A DNA stretch of 64,000 nt from an uncultured Dehalococcoidia bacterium (GTDB lineage: Bacteria; Chloroflexota; Dehalococcoidia; Lucifugimonadales; UBA3495): the NCBI GenBank assembly GCA_958296385.1, contig OY282494.1, positions 1,595,416 to 1,659,415 of the forward strand, read 5' to 3'. Shown here one piece after another: positions 33,745 through 45,955 of this stretch. The notes beneath the pieces were generated by a model, which searched no databases, was not told where the DNA came from, and saw only the letters and a list, made by a program, of their open reading frames with translations. The number at the start of each line of letters is the position of its first letter. Positions within the stretch are counted from its first letter, which is position 1. The translations under genes and the position numbers were made by a program.

Positions 33745-36700
33745 GGTCTATCCTCGCGTGTGCGGGGGAATCATGGCCTCCACATAGTAATCGGCGGTCG
33801 TGCCAAGTCTATCCCCGCGTATGCGAGGGAATCGCACTGCGCGCACACCGACGGACGGGTGCGGGAGGTCTATCCCCGCGTGTACGGGGGCATCGGACAA
33901 GTACGTCTTGGAGTGCATCCCCAGCGCGGTCTATCCCCGCGTGTGCGGGGGAATCAGGAGTTTGCGCCCGTTGTCCACGCTAGCCTGGGGTCTATCCCCA
34001 CGTGTGCGGGGGAATCGTGGGCCCCGCCGTCTCCGGCGTAGGACATAAGGGTCTATCCCCGCGTGTGCGGGGGAATCGTGGTCTGCGCGGCGTCAGCGTT
34101 GGGGGCCTGGGGTCTATCCCCGCGTGTGCGGGGGAATCGAACCCGCAGGTGGCCAGCGACTGGACGTCCCCGGTCTATCCCCGCGTGTGCGGGGGAATCA
34201 ATGCGGCCCGGAACCAGTCCTGCCGGCGCAGGGGTCTATCCCCGCGTGTGCGGGGGAATCAGTTTAGCGGCTTGCCCAGGCCGTCGGTGTCGGGGTCTAT
34301 CCCCGCGTGTGCGGGGGAATCTGGTGGGATATGGCGTTGACCCCGCACAGGCGCGGTCTATCCCCGCGTGTGCGGGGGAATCAATCTCGGCGTTGAGATA
34401 GACGCTGACGGCGTGGGTCTATCCCCGCGTGTGCGGGGGAATCCCCCAGGACCCGCAGGACGTCCAGCCGGCGCAGGGTCTATCCCCGCGTGTGCGGGGG
34501 AATCCCGGACACGAGTACACCCCGGCCAACACGTACAGGTCTATCCCCGCGTGTGCGGGGGAATCTACCAGCCGGGCTACTGGTGGCCAAGAGATGACGG
34601 TCTATCCCCGCGTGTGCGGGGGAATCAAAAAGCTTAACCGGCATAGGCGCCAACCTCCGGGTCTATCCCCGCGTGTGCGGGAGAATCGCGAGGACGGGGA
34701 TAAGACCGACGCCGCTGCGCCATCTATCCCCGCGTGTGCGGGGGAATCCAATACCGATGGCCGTTGGGGTAGCGGTAGGTGGGTCTATCCCCGCGTGTGC
34801 GGGGGAATCCACGGACACCAGGGCGGCGGCGGCTCCCTCGCCGGTCTATCCCCGCGTGTGCGGGGGAATCGAACAGTGCGGCGGCACGGCAGAAAGCCTT
34901 GCGGGTCTATCCCCGCGTGTGCGGGGGAATCTCATCCCTGAGCAGGTCAGCCATACGATTCCAAGGTCTATCCCCGCGTGTGCGGGGGAATCCGGCCCAG
35001 GTCAACTGCGTTTTGACAATGGTCAGGTCTATCCCCGCGTGTGCGGGGGAATCACCGTCACCAGCAAGGCGGCAGTCAAAACCCTAGGTCTATCCCCGCG
35101 TGTGCGGGGGAATCACGGCGAACAGCACCAAGCGGAACTGGAAGGACGGTCTATCCCCGCGTGTGCGGGGGAATCGGGGCAAGGACGCAGATTAAGAGAG
35201 CCGGGGTAGGTCTATCCCCGCGTGTGCGGGGGAATCACGACGATTACGCTGGGCGGCACGCCGCATAAGGGTCTATCCCCGCGTGTGCGGGGGAATCCCC
35301 TGTTGCCCGGAGTAGGCTGGCCCTGGCTGAGGTCTATCCCCGCGTGTGCGGGGGAATCCCGGCGGCCTATGCGATGGCGATGCCTACGATGGCTCTATCC
35401 CCGCGTGTGCGGGGGAATCCTACCGCCGGACTTACCCCCGGCCAGATTATCGGCTCTATCCCCGCGTGTGCGGGGGAATCCCCTGTTGCCCGGAGTAGGC
35501 TGGCCCTGGCTGAGGTCTATCCCCGCGTGTGCGGGGGAATCGCGGCAACGACGCAGCCCTGGCCCGGAATGAGGGGTCTATCCCCGCGTGTGCGGGGGAA
35601 TCCCGGCCTGCGCCAATCGCCCCCGTCCGATTTAGGGTCTATCCCCGCGTGTGCGGGGGAATCCATAGGAAAACCCACTGCGTGAACGGCCACGAAGGTC
35701 TATCCCCGCGTGTGCGGGGGAATCGACGCCCTGAACCCGCCGGTTGACCTGACCGCCGGTCTATCCCCGCGTGTGCGGGGGAATCTCCCAGCATCCGGTT
35801 TCGGGGTTGATGGTGTACGGTCTATCCCCGCGTGTGCGGGGGAATCCAGTCGTCGGTGGTGCTGGGGTAGATGAGCATGGGTCTATCCCCGCGTGTGCGG
35901 GGGAATCAGCGACGGAAAGCCATCAAGGACAGGACAACGCGGTCTATCCCCGCGTGTGCGGGGGAATCGGGATACCCGCATCCCGTATCATCTGCTCCGT
36001 GGGTCTATCCCCGCGTGTGCGGGGGAATCAACCCGGTTGCGATGTACCTGGCGCCCTTCCGGGGTCTATCCCCGCGTGTGCGGGGGAATCATGCTGACGA
36101 ACGAAACGCCTTACCGGGCATGGGGTCTATCCCCGCGTGTGCGGGGGAATCCAAATGCTTCCGGCGTTCGCTCCGGGTCATCGGGGTCTATCCCCGCGTG
36201 TGCGGGGGAATCTTCGTCCACCAAGTACTGATGCTGAGCAAAAGAGGTCTATCCCCGCGTGTGCGGGGGAATCGCTAACCGTTACGAAATCCGTAATAAC
36301 GGCTCAGGTCTATCCCCGCGTGTGCGGGGGAATCGGTGCCGGCGTTGGCGATGCTCATTCCGGCGACGGTCTATCCCCGCGTGTGCGGGGGAATCCTTAC
36401 CACATAGGCATGGTCAAGCTTGCCGTCGGGTCTATCCCCGCGTGTGCGGGGGAATCCACGCGTCCATCCGGTTCGCCAATGCCTGTCGGGGTCTATCCCC
36501 GCGTGTGCGGGGGAATCGCCCGCGATATTTCGAAGACATCATACCGGAAAGGTCTATCCCCGCGTGTGCGGGGGAATCACGGACAAGCACGCCGGCTGGA
36601 TACGACGCGGGGGTCTATCCCCGCGTGTGCGGGGGAATCGGCTTGCCTTTCATTACCATGGTCAACTGCCAGGGTCTATCCCCGCGTGTGCGGGGGAATC

Positions 36701-39700
36701 TGGCCGCAATCCAAAGCTACCTGCTATGGCTAAGGTCTATCCCCGCGTGTGCGGGGGAATCCCGCGAGTGCGAAGCCAGTCTTGACGTCATCCGGGTCTA
36801 TCCCCGCGTGTGCGGGGGAATCCCGTCACAGCGGGCGCCGGATGCGGGATTAGGAGGTCTATCCCCGCGTGTGCGGGGGAATCTTACGGCGGTCGGATTT
36901 TGCCTGTTTCTGCTGAGGTCTATCCCCGCGTGTGCGGGGGAATCCCGGCCCGGAGTAGCGCATCGCGTTGCCCAGCGGGTCTATCCCCGCGTGTGCGGGG
37001 GAATCTGCCGTGGGCGTTGTCGGCGTCGTCCAGGTCAAGGTCTATCCCCGCGTGTGCGGGGGAATCAAGCGTATGCTGGTATCGCGGCGAGCTACGACGG
37101 GTCTATCCCCGCGTGTGCGGGGGAATCCACGATGTACGGCCGGAAGTAGCCGAGCAGGTAGGTCTATCCCCGCGTGTGCGGGGGAATCGGCCTTTCGGGA
37201 TGCTGCCAGACGACTTGCGGGGGTCTATCCCCGCGTGTGCGGGGGAATCTCCGGGTCAATCTGCGGCTTTGCCTGCAAGCAGGGTCTATCCCCGCGTGTG
37301 CGGGGGAATCCCATGCAGTGGCGCCGCGACCCCGTGCGCCGGTGGTCTATCCCCGCGTGTGCGGGGGAATCAGCGGCGGGATGTTTCCCTTTCAACCAGA
37401 AACAGGTCTATCCCCGCGTGTGCGGGGGAATCAGCTCCGCCGTGGACTCGCTTATCAGCACCGGAGGTCTATCCCCGCGTGTGCGGGGGAATCATGATCC
37501 ATGGGCGGCGGTTTTTATAGATTAGGGGTCTATCCCCGCGTGTGCGGGGGAATCCTGGTCGTGTGCGTCTAGGGGCGTTTGGCGTGCGGTCTATCCCCGC
37601 GTGTGCGGGGGAATCCGGGGCTTGCCAGCCCTTGTTTGACTATCCTAAGGTCTATCCCCGCGTGTGCGGGGGAATCTCAGAACCTGATGTCAGGCTCCGG
37701 CGAAGTGCAGGTCTATCCCCGCGTGTGCGGGGGAATCCTTGGCCCCCGACGTGGACGAGATGACCGGGGCGGTCTATCCCCGCGTGTGCGGGGGAATCAA
37801 TCCGCCCCGGAATCGTGACTTGTCCTTTCCCGGTCTATCCCCGCGTGTGCGGGGGAATCTCCGCCGGCTGCCAGCAGTAGGCGTACAAATTGGGTCTATC
37901 CCCGCGTGTGCGGGGGAATCACGGCGTGGTCCTTGTCCCGGTCGTTGGCGACGGGTCTATCCCCGCGTGTGCGGGGGAATCGCGTCCGGCGCATCCCGCT
38001 GGATACCCGGTATGGGTCTATCCCCGCGTGTGCGGGGGAATCCTGCCGAATCACGGTGCGGGCCACTTCGTATGCGGTCTATCCCCGCGTGTGCGGGGGA
38101 ATCTCATCATCAGCAACTACGCCACTTTGGATAGCAGGTCTATCCCCGCGTGTGCGGGGGAATCGTTCACCAGTGATGCAGCTCCCACCTGGGTTCCGGT
38201 CTATCCCCGCGTGTGCGGGGGAATCTTCGTCGGAGGCTTGGGATTTGTAGTAATCCCGGGTCTATCCCCGCGTGTGCGGGGGAATCCCGACAACCGGCAG
38301 GTTGGTAACTGGGGCGAGAGGTCTATCCCCGCGTGTGCGGGGGAATCGGCGCTGGCCGACGACTTGCCTTGGCCACCCAAGGTCTATCCCCGCGTGTGCG
38401 GGGGAATCAAGCGCCGTCCGGCGACGTGATAATGCTCGAACGGTCTATCCCCGCGTGTGCGGGGGAATCCGGCAGAACCGGAACCGGACGAAACCAACAA
38501 CGGGTCTATCCCCGCGTGTGCGGGGGAATCTAGCGTCCCGTTCGTCTATCAGCAAATCCAAAAGGTCTATCCCCGCGTGTGCGGGGGAATCTAACCGGCC
38601 TGGAGGCAACACTGCCCAACTGGAGGTCTATCCCCGCGTGTGCGGGGGAATCTGCAGTCGCACATCCAAAACGAGCTGGACGACCGGTCTATCCCCGCGT
38701 GTGCGGGGGAATCGCCGCCCGTTGCAACAGGCTTTTGACACGAACAGGTCTATCCCCGCGTGTGCGGGGGAATCGCATGATTTGCGCGTGGCATAAGATA
38801 GAACAAAGGTCTATCCCCGCGTGTGCGGGGGAATCTCGCCCAAGGCCCAGGTGGCCAGGCCATTCATCGGTCTATCCCCGCGTGTGCGGGGGAATCAACA
38901 ACAACCTGTCGGAACGGCTGCAAGGCACAGGTCTATCCCCGCGTGTGCGGGGGAATCGGCGCATTGTGCGGCGGTGCCTTCGGTTCGCAGGGTCTATCCC
39001 CGCGTGTGCGGGGGAATCATCCGCACATTGTCCGGGTTGAACGTCCACTTCGGTCTATCCCCGCGTGTGCGGGGGAATCCCCGGAAGTCGGCGGCGCCGT
39101 GCTCAGCGATAGGGTCTATCCCCGCGTGTGCGGGGGAATCGGTGTCGGCGGCATCGGCGGCGTCAATGTTGGCGGTCTATCCCCGCGTGTGCGGGGGAAT
39201 CGGCCGGTGTGAGGACTGCCGCAAGCGGCGGCGGGGTCTATCCCCGCGTGTGCGGGGGAATCCGCCGCGCCTCCGGGTCCGAGTCATAGACCACGGGTCT
39301 ATCCCCGCGTGTGCGGGGGAATCGCAAGGATAATAGCCACCGTATCAGCGGCACACGGTCTATCCCCGCGTGTGCGGGGGAATCGCTGATACTGCGTGAT
39401 AGGTGGCAGGCTGGGTGGGTCTATCCCCGCGTGTGCGGGGGAATCCTCTCCTTGTCCGGCAGCCCAACATCCCCGTAGGGTCTATCCCCGCGTGTGCGGG
39501 GGAATCCACCGGAACCATCGCCCCGCTGCAAGCGGCGGCGGTCTATCCCCGCGTGTGCGGGGGAATCCGGCGGCTGATACTGCGTCCACCATCGCCTGCG
39601 GGTCTATCCCCGCGTGTGCGGGGGAATCCGGTTCCTCAATGGGCTGTTCAATGTGATGCAAGGTCTATCCCCGCGTGTGCGGGGGAATCGATTGTAGAAT

Positions 39701-42700
39701 GGCGGCGTACTCCAGGCGAAACGGTCTATCCCCGCGTGTGCGGGGGAATCCAGGCGGTCTAGGCGTTGTCGTTGTACCGCCGGGGTCTATCCCCGCGTGT
39801 GCGGGGGAATCGTGGCCGGATTGATGTACTCAACGGTGCGGTAGGGTCTATCCCCGCGTGTGCGGGGGAATCGGGGCTGACTTGCGTCTGCATCGTATAG
39901 ACGGCGGTCTATCCCCGCGTGTGCGGGGGAATCGTAATCCGTACCCTCTATCAGGGGTTCCCACGAGGTCTATCCCCGCGTGTGCGGGGGAATCGGCAGC
40001 AGGGCGCCCCTTGCGGAACGCCCCAACGGTCTATCCCCGCGTGTGCGGGGGAATCGTCAACACATTCCCGGCGCCAATTTTGGGGCAAGGTCTATCCCCG
40101 CGTGTGCGGGGGAATCCTCCGCCCATAGCAATCGTGCCAATAATGCCGCGGTCTATCCCCGCGTGTGCGGGGGAATCTCCCGCCAAGATACCATCTTGGG
40201 GGCAATCGCCGGTCTATCCCCGCGTGTGCGGGGGAATCTCCCGCCAAGATACCATCTTGGGGGCAATCGCCGGTCTATCCCCGCGTGTGCGGGGGAATCT
40301 CGTTGCGGCCATCCCAGAACCGCCCATAGCCCGGTCTATCCCCGCGTGTGCGGGGGAATCGGAAACCTAACGTGATACCCCGGCCCGAAAGCGGGTCTAT
40401 CCCCGCGTGTGCGGGGGAATCCCGGAGTACCCGCCTACTGGCGTTCAGCAACCGGGTCTATCCCCGCGTGTGCGGGGGAATCCCGGCATAACAATGGCCG
40501 GGCGGAACTCACGCAGGTCTATCCCCGCGTGTGCGGGGGAATCCCGGCATAACAATGGCCGGGCGGAACTCACGCAGGTCTATCCCCGCGTGTGCGGGGG
40601 AATCCAACACCCGCCGGACGCCCGACGGACGCCGGAAGGTCTATCCCCGCGTGTGCGGGGGAATCCCAGCAGTATTTTGACCTGAACGGCTACCAGTAGG
40701 TCTATCCTCGCGTGTGCGGGGGAATCTAGGCGGTCAGTATCGCCGTTTTATGGGCATCGGGTCTATCCCCGCGTGTGCGGGGGAATCCTAGGGCCTGCTC
40801 CGGGGTAATGCCGTAGCGCAGGTCTATCCCCGCGTGTGCGGGGGAATCCTCAACGGCGCAGGTACGGCAAGCCCGGTATCCGGTCTATCCCCGCGTGTGC
40901 GGGGGAATCCACTGCCGGCGGCCATCCGGTTTGCGGTAAGTGGGTCTATCCCCGCGTGTGCGGGGGAATCCAACCGCAAGGAGTATCTACGATGACCGAA
41001 CACGGTCTATCCCCGCGTGTGCGGGGGAATCCAACCCCGGCCAGACGGTTTGCGCCGGATGGTGGGTCTATCCCCGCGTGTGCGGGGGAATCCGGGCCAG
41101 CACAACGGCAACCGGACGCACTGCGGGTCTATCCCCGCGTGTGCGGGGGAATCCACGATGGGGTAGCCCAACGGGGCAAAGGCGGCGGTCTATCCCCGCG
41201 TGTGCGGGGGAATCCGGCGGCGGCAGTTCGCCGCGCTCCTGCATAAGGGTCTATCCCCGCGTGTGCGGGGGAATCACTCCGGCGTGCCGGTAAGGAACTG
41301 GCACCGCAGGTCTATCCCCGCGTGTGCGGGGGAATCCGTTATCAGGCGGTGCTTGGCCTGTACATCTCAGGTCTATCCCCGCGTGTGCGGGGGAATCGCC
41401 CCGATAGCGGTCATACGAATAGCGATGGGCGGTCTATCCCCGCGTGTGCGGGGGAATCCATTCCCAGCATCCGGTCGGTGCGATGATGTACGGTCTATCC
41501 CCGCGTGTGCGGGGGAATCCGATCCTGGCACTGTTCGGCGCGGCATCGTACAGGTCTATCCCCGCGTGTGCGGGGGAATCCGGCGTGTGGCTGATCAATC
41601 GCTGCCCCATCAGGGTCTATCCCCGCGTGTGCGGGGGAATCAACGTAATGCAAGTCGTACTTGTCCCCATCGTGGGTCTATCCCCGCGTGTGCGGGGGAA
41701 TCAGCATCGGCTCCTCCTGCGTCAGGCCGGCGTCGGGTCTATCCCCGCGTGTGCGGGGGAATCAATCATCGGCTATCCGGGCCGTGCTCCAACCGAGGTC
41801 TATCCCCGCGTGTGCGGGGGAATCGTTTCGCCATTTCGGCCCAGCTGCGGCGCGGGCGGTCTATCCCCGCGTGTGCGGGGGAATCCGCCGGGCTGCGGTT
41901 AATCCCAAAACCGCCCCCGGTCTATCCCCGCGTGTGCGGGGGAATCCGGCCGGGGGCGTCGGGGGGCGTAGGCATAGCGGGTCTATCCCCGCGTGTGCGG
42001 GGGAATCTGGGCCGGGCCGGCGCCCCCGGTTGCGGCATCGGGTCTATCCCCGCGTGTGCGGGGGAATCGCCCCCCGGCCGGACGCGTTGGCGCTGGTAGC
42101 CGGTCTATCCCCGCGTGTGCGGGGGAATCACTGCGATAAAGTGGCGTCCCAGGTGGGGAAAGGGTCTATCCCCGCGTGTGCGGGGGAATCAGAGTATGGG
42201 AAACGGCGGCCAGCACACCATCAGGTCTATCCCCGCGTGTGCGGGGGAATCCCGGATCATCGCGTAGCACGGCAGCAACGCAAAGGTCTATCCCCGCGTG
42301 TGCGGGGGAATCCCCGCAACCTGCGGCGCCGGGCGTTTGCTATAAGGTCTATCCCCGCGTGTGCGGGGGAATCCGCCGACTTGCTGGCCGCAATGCGTGA
42401 AAAGGCGGTCTATCCCCGCGTGTGCGGGGGAATCCTGCTAACCGCAACCGAGGGACATTCGGTTGATGGTCTATCCCCGCGTGTGCGGGGGAATCCCTCT
42501 TGGTGTTCACAAACGGATGGCTGAGCCAGGTCTATCCCCGCGTGTGCGGGGGAATCTTGGACAGCATCAACGAAATCATCTACGATGACGGTCTATCCCC
42601 GCGTGTGCGGGGGAATCGGGGGGTTGGGGCGTGGGCTGACCGGCGGGGGGGGTCTATCCCCGCGTGTGCGGGGGAATCGTGATACAATGGCCCGAAACCG

Positions 42701-44571
42701 GGCAATGGAGAGGTCTATCCCCGCGTGTGCGGGGGAATCATGGGCCGGGTTGCGGTGGTATCGCCCGACATAGGTCTATCCCCGCGTGTGCGGGGGAATC
42801 TTTATCGTTGCCACCATCCTACACCCGCTTTGAGGTCTATCCCCGCGTGTGCGGGGGAATCTGGCAACGGTAACGGGCAGCCTTACCCTGGTGCGGTCTA
42901 TCCCCGCGTGTGCGGGGGAATCGGCGGGGGTGCGGCCCGGTTCGGGCTGGGCGGCGGTCTATCCCCGCGTGTGCGGGGGAATCAGCCCAAGAAAATCCGA
43001 CTCATCAAAACGGTGAGGTCTATCCCCGCGTGTGCGGGGGAATCGCCGGCGTATCTCCGTAACGGTGCCCCCCGATAGGTCTATCCCCGCGTGTGCGGGG
43101 GAATCCAATCTGCGTGTAGGCTGCTGGCATTATCGTAGGGTCTATCCCCGCGTGTGCGGGGGAATCACAGCCGTTGCGTCGCGGCGTTCACCGGCGGCGG
43201 GTCTATCCCCGCGTGTGCGGGGGAATCTCGGCAAGGATAGCGACTACCCAAGCCGTCCACGGTCTATCCCCGCGTGTGCGGGGGAATCCTTGTCCGGCTT
43301 GGCGGGCGGTTTGGCGCTCCAGGTCTATCCCCGCGTGTGCGGGGGAATCGTCGGCACAGCCGCCGTCCCCGGTGCCAGTAGATGGGTCTATCCCCGCGTG
43401 TGCGGGGGAATCCTACACGCTGACCTTGTGGGGTTCCGGCGACGGGGTCTATCCCCGCGTGTGCGGGGGAATCGGTGGGGGGTAATGATTTCGCGGATTT
43501 TGCCGGGGTCTATCCCCGCGTGTGCGGGGGAATCGCTGGCGTCTGATTTCGTAGCCTCGGTATCGCAGGTCTATCCCCGCGTGTGCGGGGGAATCGGTTT
43601 CGGTCTTCTCGTGGGCGGGTGGGTGGGCGGTCTATCCCCGCGTGTGCGGGGGAATCCGAAAGACCCGGCAAGCCTGGTAGTGAACATCAGGTCTATCCCC
43701 GCGTGTGCGGGGGAATCCGGGGGCAGGCCGCCGGTGAAAGCACCGTTGGCGGTCTATCCCCGCGTGTGCGGGGGAATCGGCCAGCACGCACCCCGACGAG
43801 ATAGCGAATGCGGTCTATCCCCGCGTGTGCGGGGGAATCGACAAGGACGTGTCGCCGCCATTCGTTGCCGTAGGTCTATCCCCGCGTGTGCGGGGGAATC
43901 GCCGCCGCTTGGCACGGTGGGCGTCGGCACCAGGGTCTATCCCCGCGTGTGCGGGGGAATCCCCCAGCAAGGATGATGCGATGCGCCCCTCATAGGTCTA
44001 TCCCCGCGTGTGCGGGGGAATCGCAGACATCACGTGGAGCCAAGGGCGGGGGTGAGGTCTATCCCCGCGTGTGCGGGGGAATCCTGCCCCTGGTGGGGGC
44101 GCTGTGGCTGGCCGGAGGTCTATCCCCGCGTGTGCGGGGGAATCCATCCACGAGTACGCCAACGCCGGCGCCGGCCGGGTCTATCCCCGCGTGTGCGGGG
44201 GAATCGTGCCTTGCCCAACTACGAATGGGGTAGCTTGCGGTCTATCCCCGCGTGTGCGGGGGAATCGCCGATAGGGATGGGCTGCTATCATCGGGGGGGG
44301 GTCTATCCCCGCGTGTGCGGGGGAATCCTAGGATACACCGCTTTTACCGGCGGCAATCCCGGTCTATCCCCGCGTGTGCGGGGGAATCCTGTGGGAACCG
44401 GACAAGCCGCCCCCGCCCGACGGTCTATCCCCGCGTGTGCGGGGGAATCTCTGGCAACTTCACGCTGGCAACCCGCCGACGGGGTCTATCCCCGCGTGTG
44501 CGGGGGAATCTTATGGACTAACTACACGCCGCCGCAGGACAGGGGTCTATCCCCGCGTGTGCGGGGGAATC
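33745..44571 (-). CRISPR. Type I-E CRISPR array, leader-distal segment, 178 repeats
   Basis: 178 repeats of 28 bp in a 61-bp period, counted from the regular spacing of repeat starts (33745 to 44544), with 33-bp spacers except one of 35 bp at 43350-43384. On the plus strand the repeat starts GGTCTATCCCCGCG and ends TGTGCGGGGGAATC. Its complement matches the canonical I-E repeat, so crRNA is made from the minus strand. The Cas6e stem is CCCCGC / GCGGGG with loop ACAC, giving a 5' handle AUAGACC plus one variable base; with that base counted in the repeat, the structure is the usual 29 + 32. Repeats at the left end are decayed (33745, 33806, 33867, 33989), as expected for the trailer. Confidence 0.97.
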
Positions 44572-44597
44572 CTCCGCTTGGTGTTTAGTTGCCGGGG

Positions 44598-45269
44598 GGT
44601 TCTGTTGCAAAATGCAGGGTAGTAATCATCTGGGCAACGTTTCCATCAGCCGCCGCAGCTGGCCTTGCGGGATGTCCGCTGCCGTGCCGCCGGTTTCCAG
44701 CATCAAAGCTTGCTGTACTTTGCTGGGGGCGATTACATACACGCGGGCGGCTTCCACGCCGGCGGCTATCAGCCTGCGCTTGCCGGTGAGTACGTCTTGC
44801 CGGCCGACGTCGGTATCAGGCCAAAGCCAGATGTTCCGGTCGTTGTTGCTAAACTCCTCCGCGATGTCGCTGTAATCGACGGCGCCAAAATCACGGCTGC
44901 CGCCGATGCGAGGCTCTGCCAGCTGGGCGTCGTCGTCGTGGAGGATGATGCAAACGCCATTGATGTAATGGTGAAGGGCGTCGGGCAAGTTGCTGGCGCA
45001 TTCCCCGTCAGGGGTGGCAATCAGCAAGCCAGGGGGATATTTGCGCCGGCGCTCCTGCTCCCGCTCCCAAGCCTCTTGCTGGTGCTTGCGCTTGCGGTTG
45101 CGACGGGCGCGGGCGTTGGGGTGGTTATCGGGCATTAGGTAACCTCCTTGGTTCGGAGTTCGTTCGTGTGCCAGGTGTGGGGGAGGGGCGTGCGGGTGAG
45201 AGTGAACGCAGAGCGTTATGGGGGAAGTTCCAAACGATGATTAACTACCCTGCATTTTGCAACAGAACC
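44598..45269 (-). mobile_element. 672-bp non-autonomous IS6-like element, copy 1
   Basis: Bounded by inverted repeats starting GGTTCTGTTGCAAAATGCAG at the left and its complement at the right; at least 26 bp are perfect, then an indel before a shared ATCATC. IS6-family insertion sequences (for example IS257 and IS26 relatives) have ends of the GGTTCTGTTGCAAA type and make 8-bp target duplications, as found here for the pair. There is no transposase: the only gene is the 169-residue cargo ORF. It would need a transposase in trans. Confidence 0.8.
44626..45135 (-). CDS. Element cargo protein with Toprim-like segment (copy 1)
   Basis: 169 residues, with AAGGAGGT just before the ATG, so it is a real gene. 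The N-terminus is very basic (RARRNRKRKHQQEAWERE). The middle has GVCIILHDDDAQLAEP. The C-terminal half has IWLWPDTDVGRQD followed by a helix and ARVYVIAPS, resembling the DxD and strand of a Toprim domain in phage or plasmid primases (WPDND-x-x-G). The usual catalytic Glu region is not obvious. It is not a transposase. The gene fills most of the element and reads in the same direction as the CRISPR array. Confidence 0.7.
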   Translation of the reverse strand: MPDNHPNARARRNRKRKHQQEAWEREQERRRKYPPGLLIATPDGECASNLPDALHHYINGVCIILHDDDAQLAEPRIGGSRDFGAVDYSDIAEEFSNNDRNIWLWPDTDVGRQDVLTGKRRLIAAGVEAARVYVIAPSKVQQALMLETGGTAADIPQGQLRRLMETLPR

Positions 45270-45283
45270 CGGCCCCCCTATGA

Positions 45284-45955
45284 GGTTCTGTTGCAAAATG
45301 CAGGGTAGTAATCATCTGGGCAACGTTTCCATCAGCCGCCGCAGCTGGCCTTGCGGGATGTCCGCTGCCGTGCCGCCGGTTTCCAGCATCAAAGCTTGCT
45401 GTACTTTGCTGGGGGCGATTACATACACGCGGGCGGCTTCCACGCCGGCGGCTATCAGCCTGCGCTTGCCGGTGAGTACGTCTTGCCGGCCGACGTCGGT
45501 ATCAGGCCAAAGCCAGATGTTCCGGTCGTTGTTGCTAAACTCCTCCGCGATGTCGCTGTAATCGACGGCGCCAAAATCACGGCTGCCGCCGATGCGAGGC
45601 TCTGCCAGCTGGGCGTCGTCGTCGTGGAGGATGATGCAAACGCCATTGATGTAATGGTGAAGGGCGTCGGGCAAGTTGCTGGCGCATTCCCCGTCAGGGG
45701 TGGCAATCAGCAAGCCAGGGGGATATTTGCGCCGGCGCTCCTGCTCCCGCTCCCAAGCCTCTTGCTGGTGCTTGCGCTTGCGGTTGCGACGGGCGCGGGC
45801 GTTGGGGTGGTTATCGGGCATTAGGTAACCTCCTTGGTTCGGAGTTCGTTCGTGTGCCAGGTGTGGGGGAGGGGCGTGCGGGTGAGAGTGAACGCAGAGC
45901 GTTATGGGGGAAGTTCCAAACGATGATTAACTACCCTGCATTTTGCAACAGAACC
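45284..45955 (-). mobile_element. 672-bp non-autonomous IS6-like element, copy 2
   Basis: A second copy, apparently identical, in direct orientation, separated from the first by 14 bp (CGGCCCCCCTATGA, 45270-45283). The pair is flanked by one 8-bp duplication (TGCCGGGG), so the whole 1358-bp unit behaves as a single insertion, like the pseudo-composite units made by IS6-family elements. Confidence 0.8.
45312..45821 (-). CDS. Element cargo protein with Toprim-like segment (copy 2)
   Basis: Same 169-residue protein as in copy 1, residue for residue, with the same RBS. The perfect identity of both copies argues for a recent duplication. Confidence 0.7.
   Translation of the reverse strand: MPDNHPNARARRNRKRKHQQEAWEREQERRRKYPPGLLIATPDGECASNLPDALHHYINGVCIILHDDDAQLAEPRIGGSRDFGAVDYSDIAEEFSNNDRNIWLWPDTDVGRQDVLTGKRRLIAAGVEAARVYVIAPSKVQQALMLETGGTAADIPQGQLRRLMETLPR

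Noticed and set aside
44598-45955. A complete insertion sequence
   Set aside because: No transposase frame on either strand; the only gene with an RBS is a Toprim-like protein.
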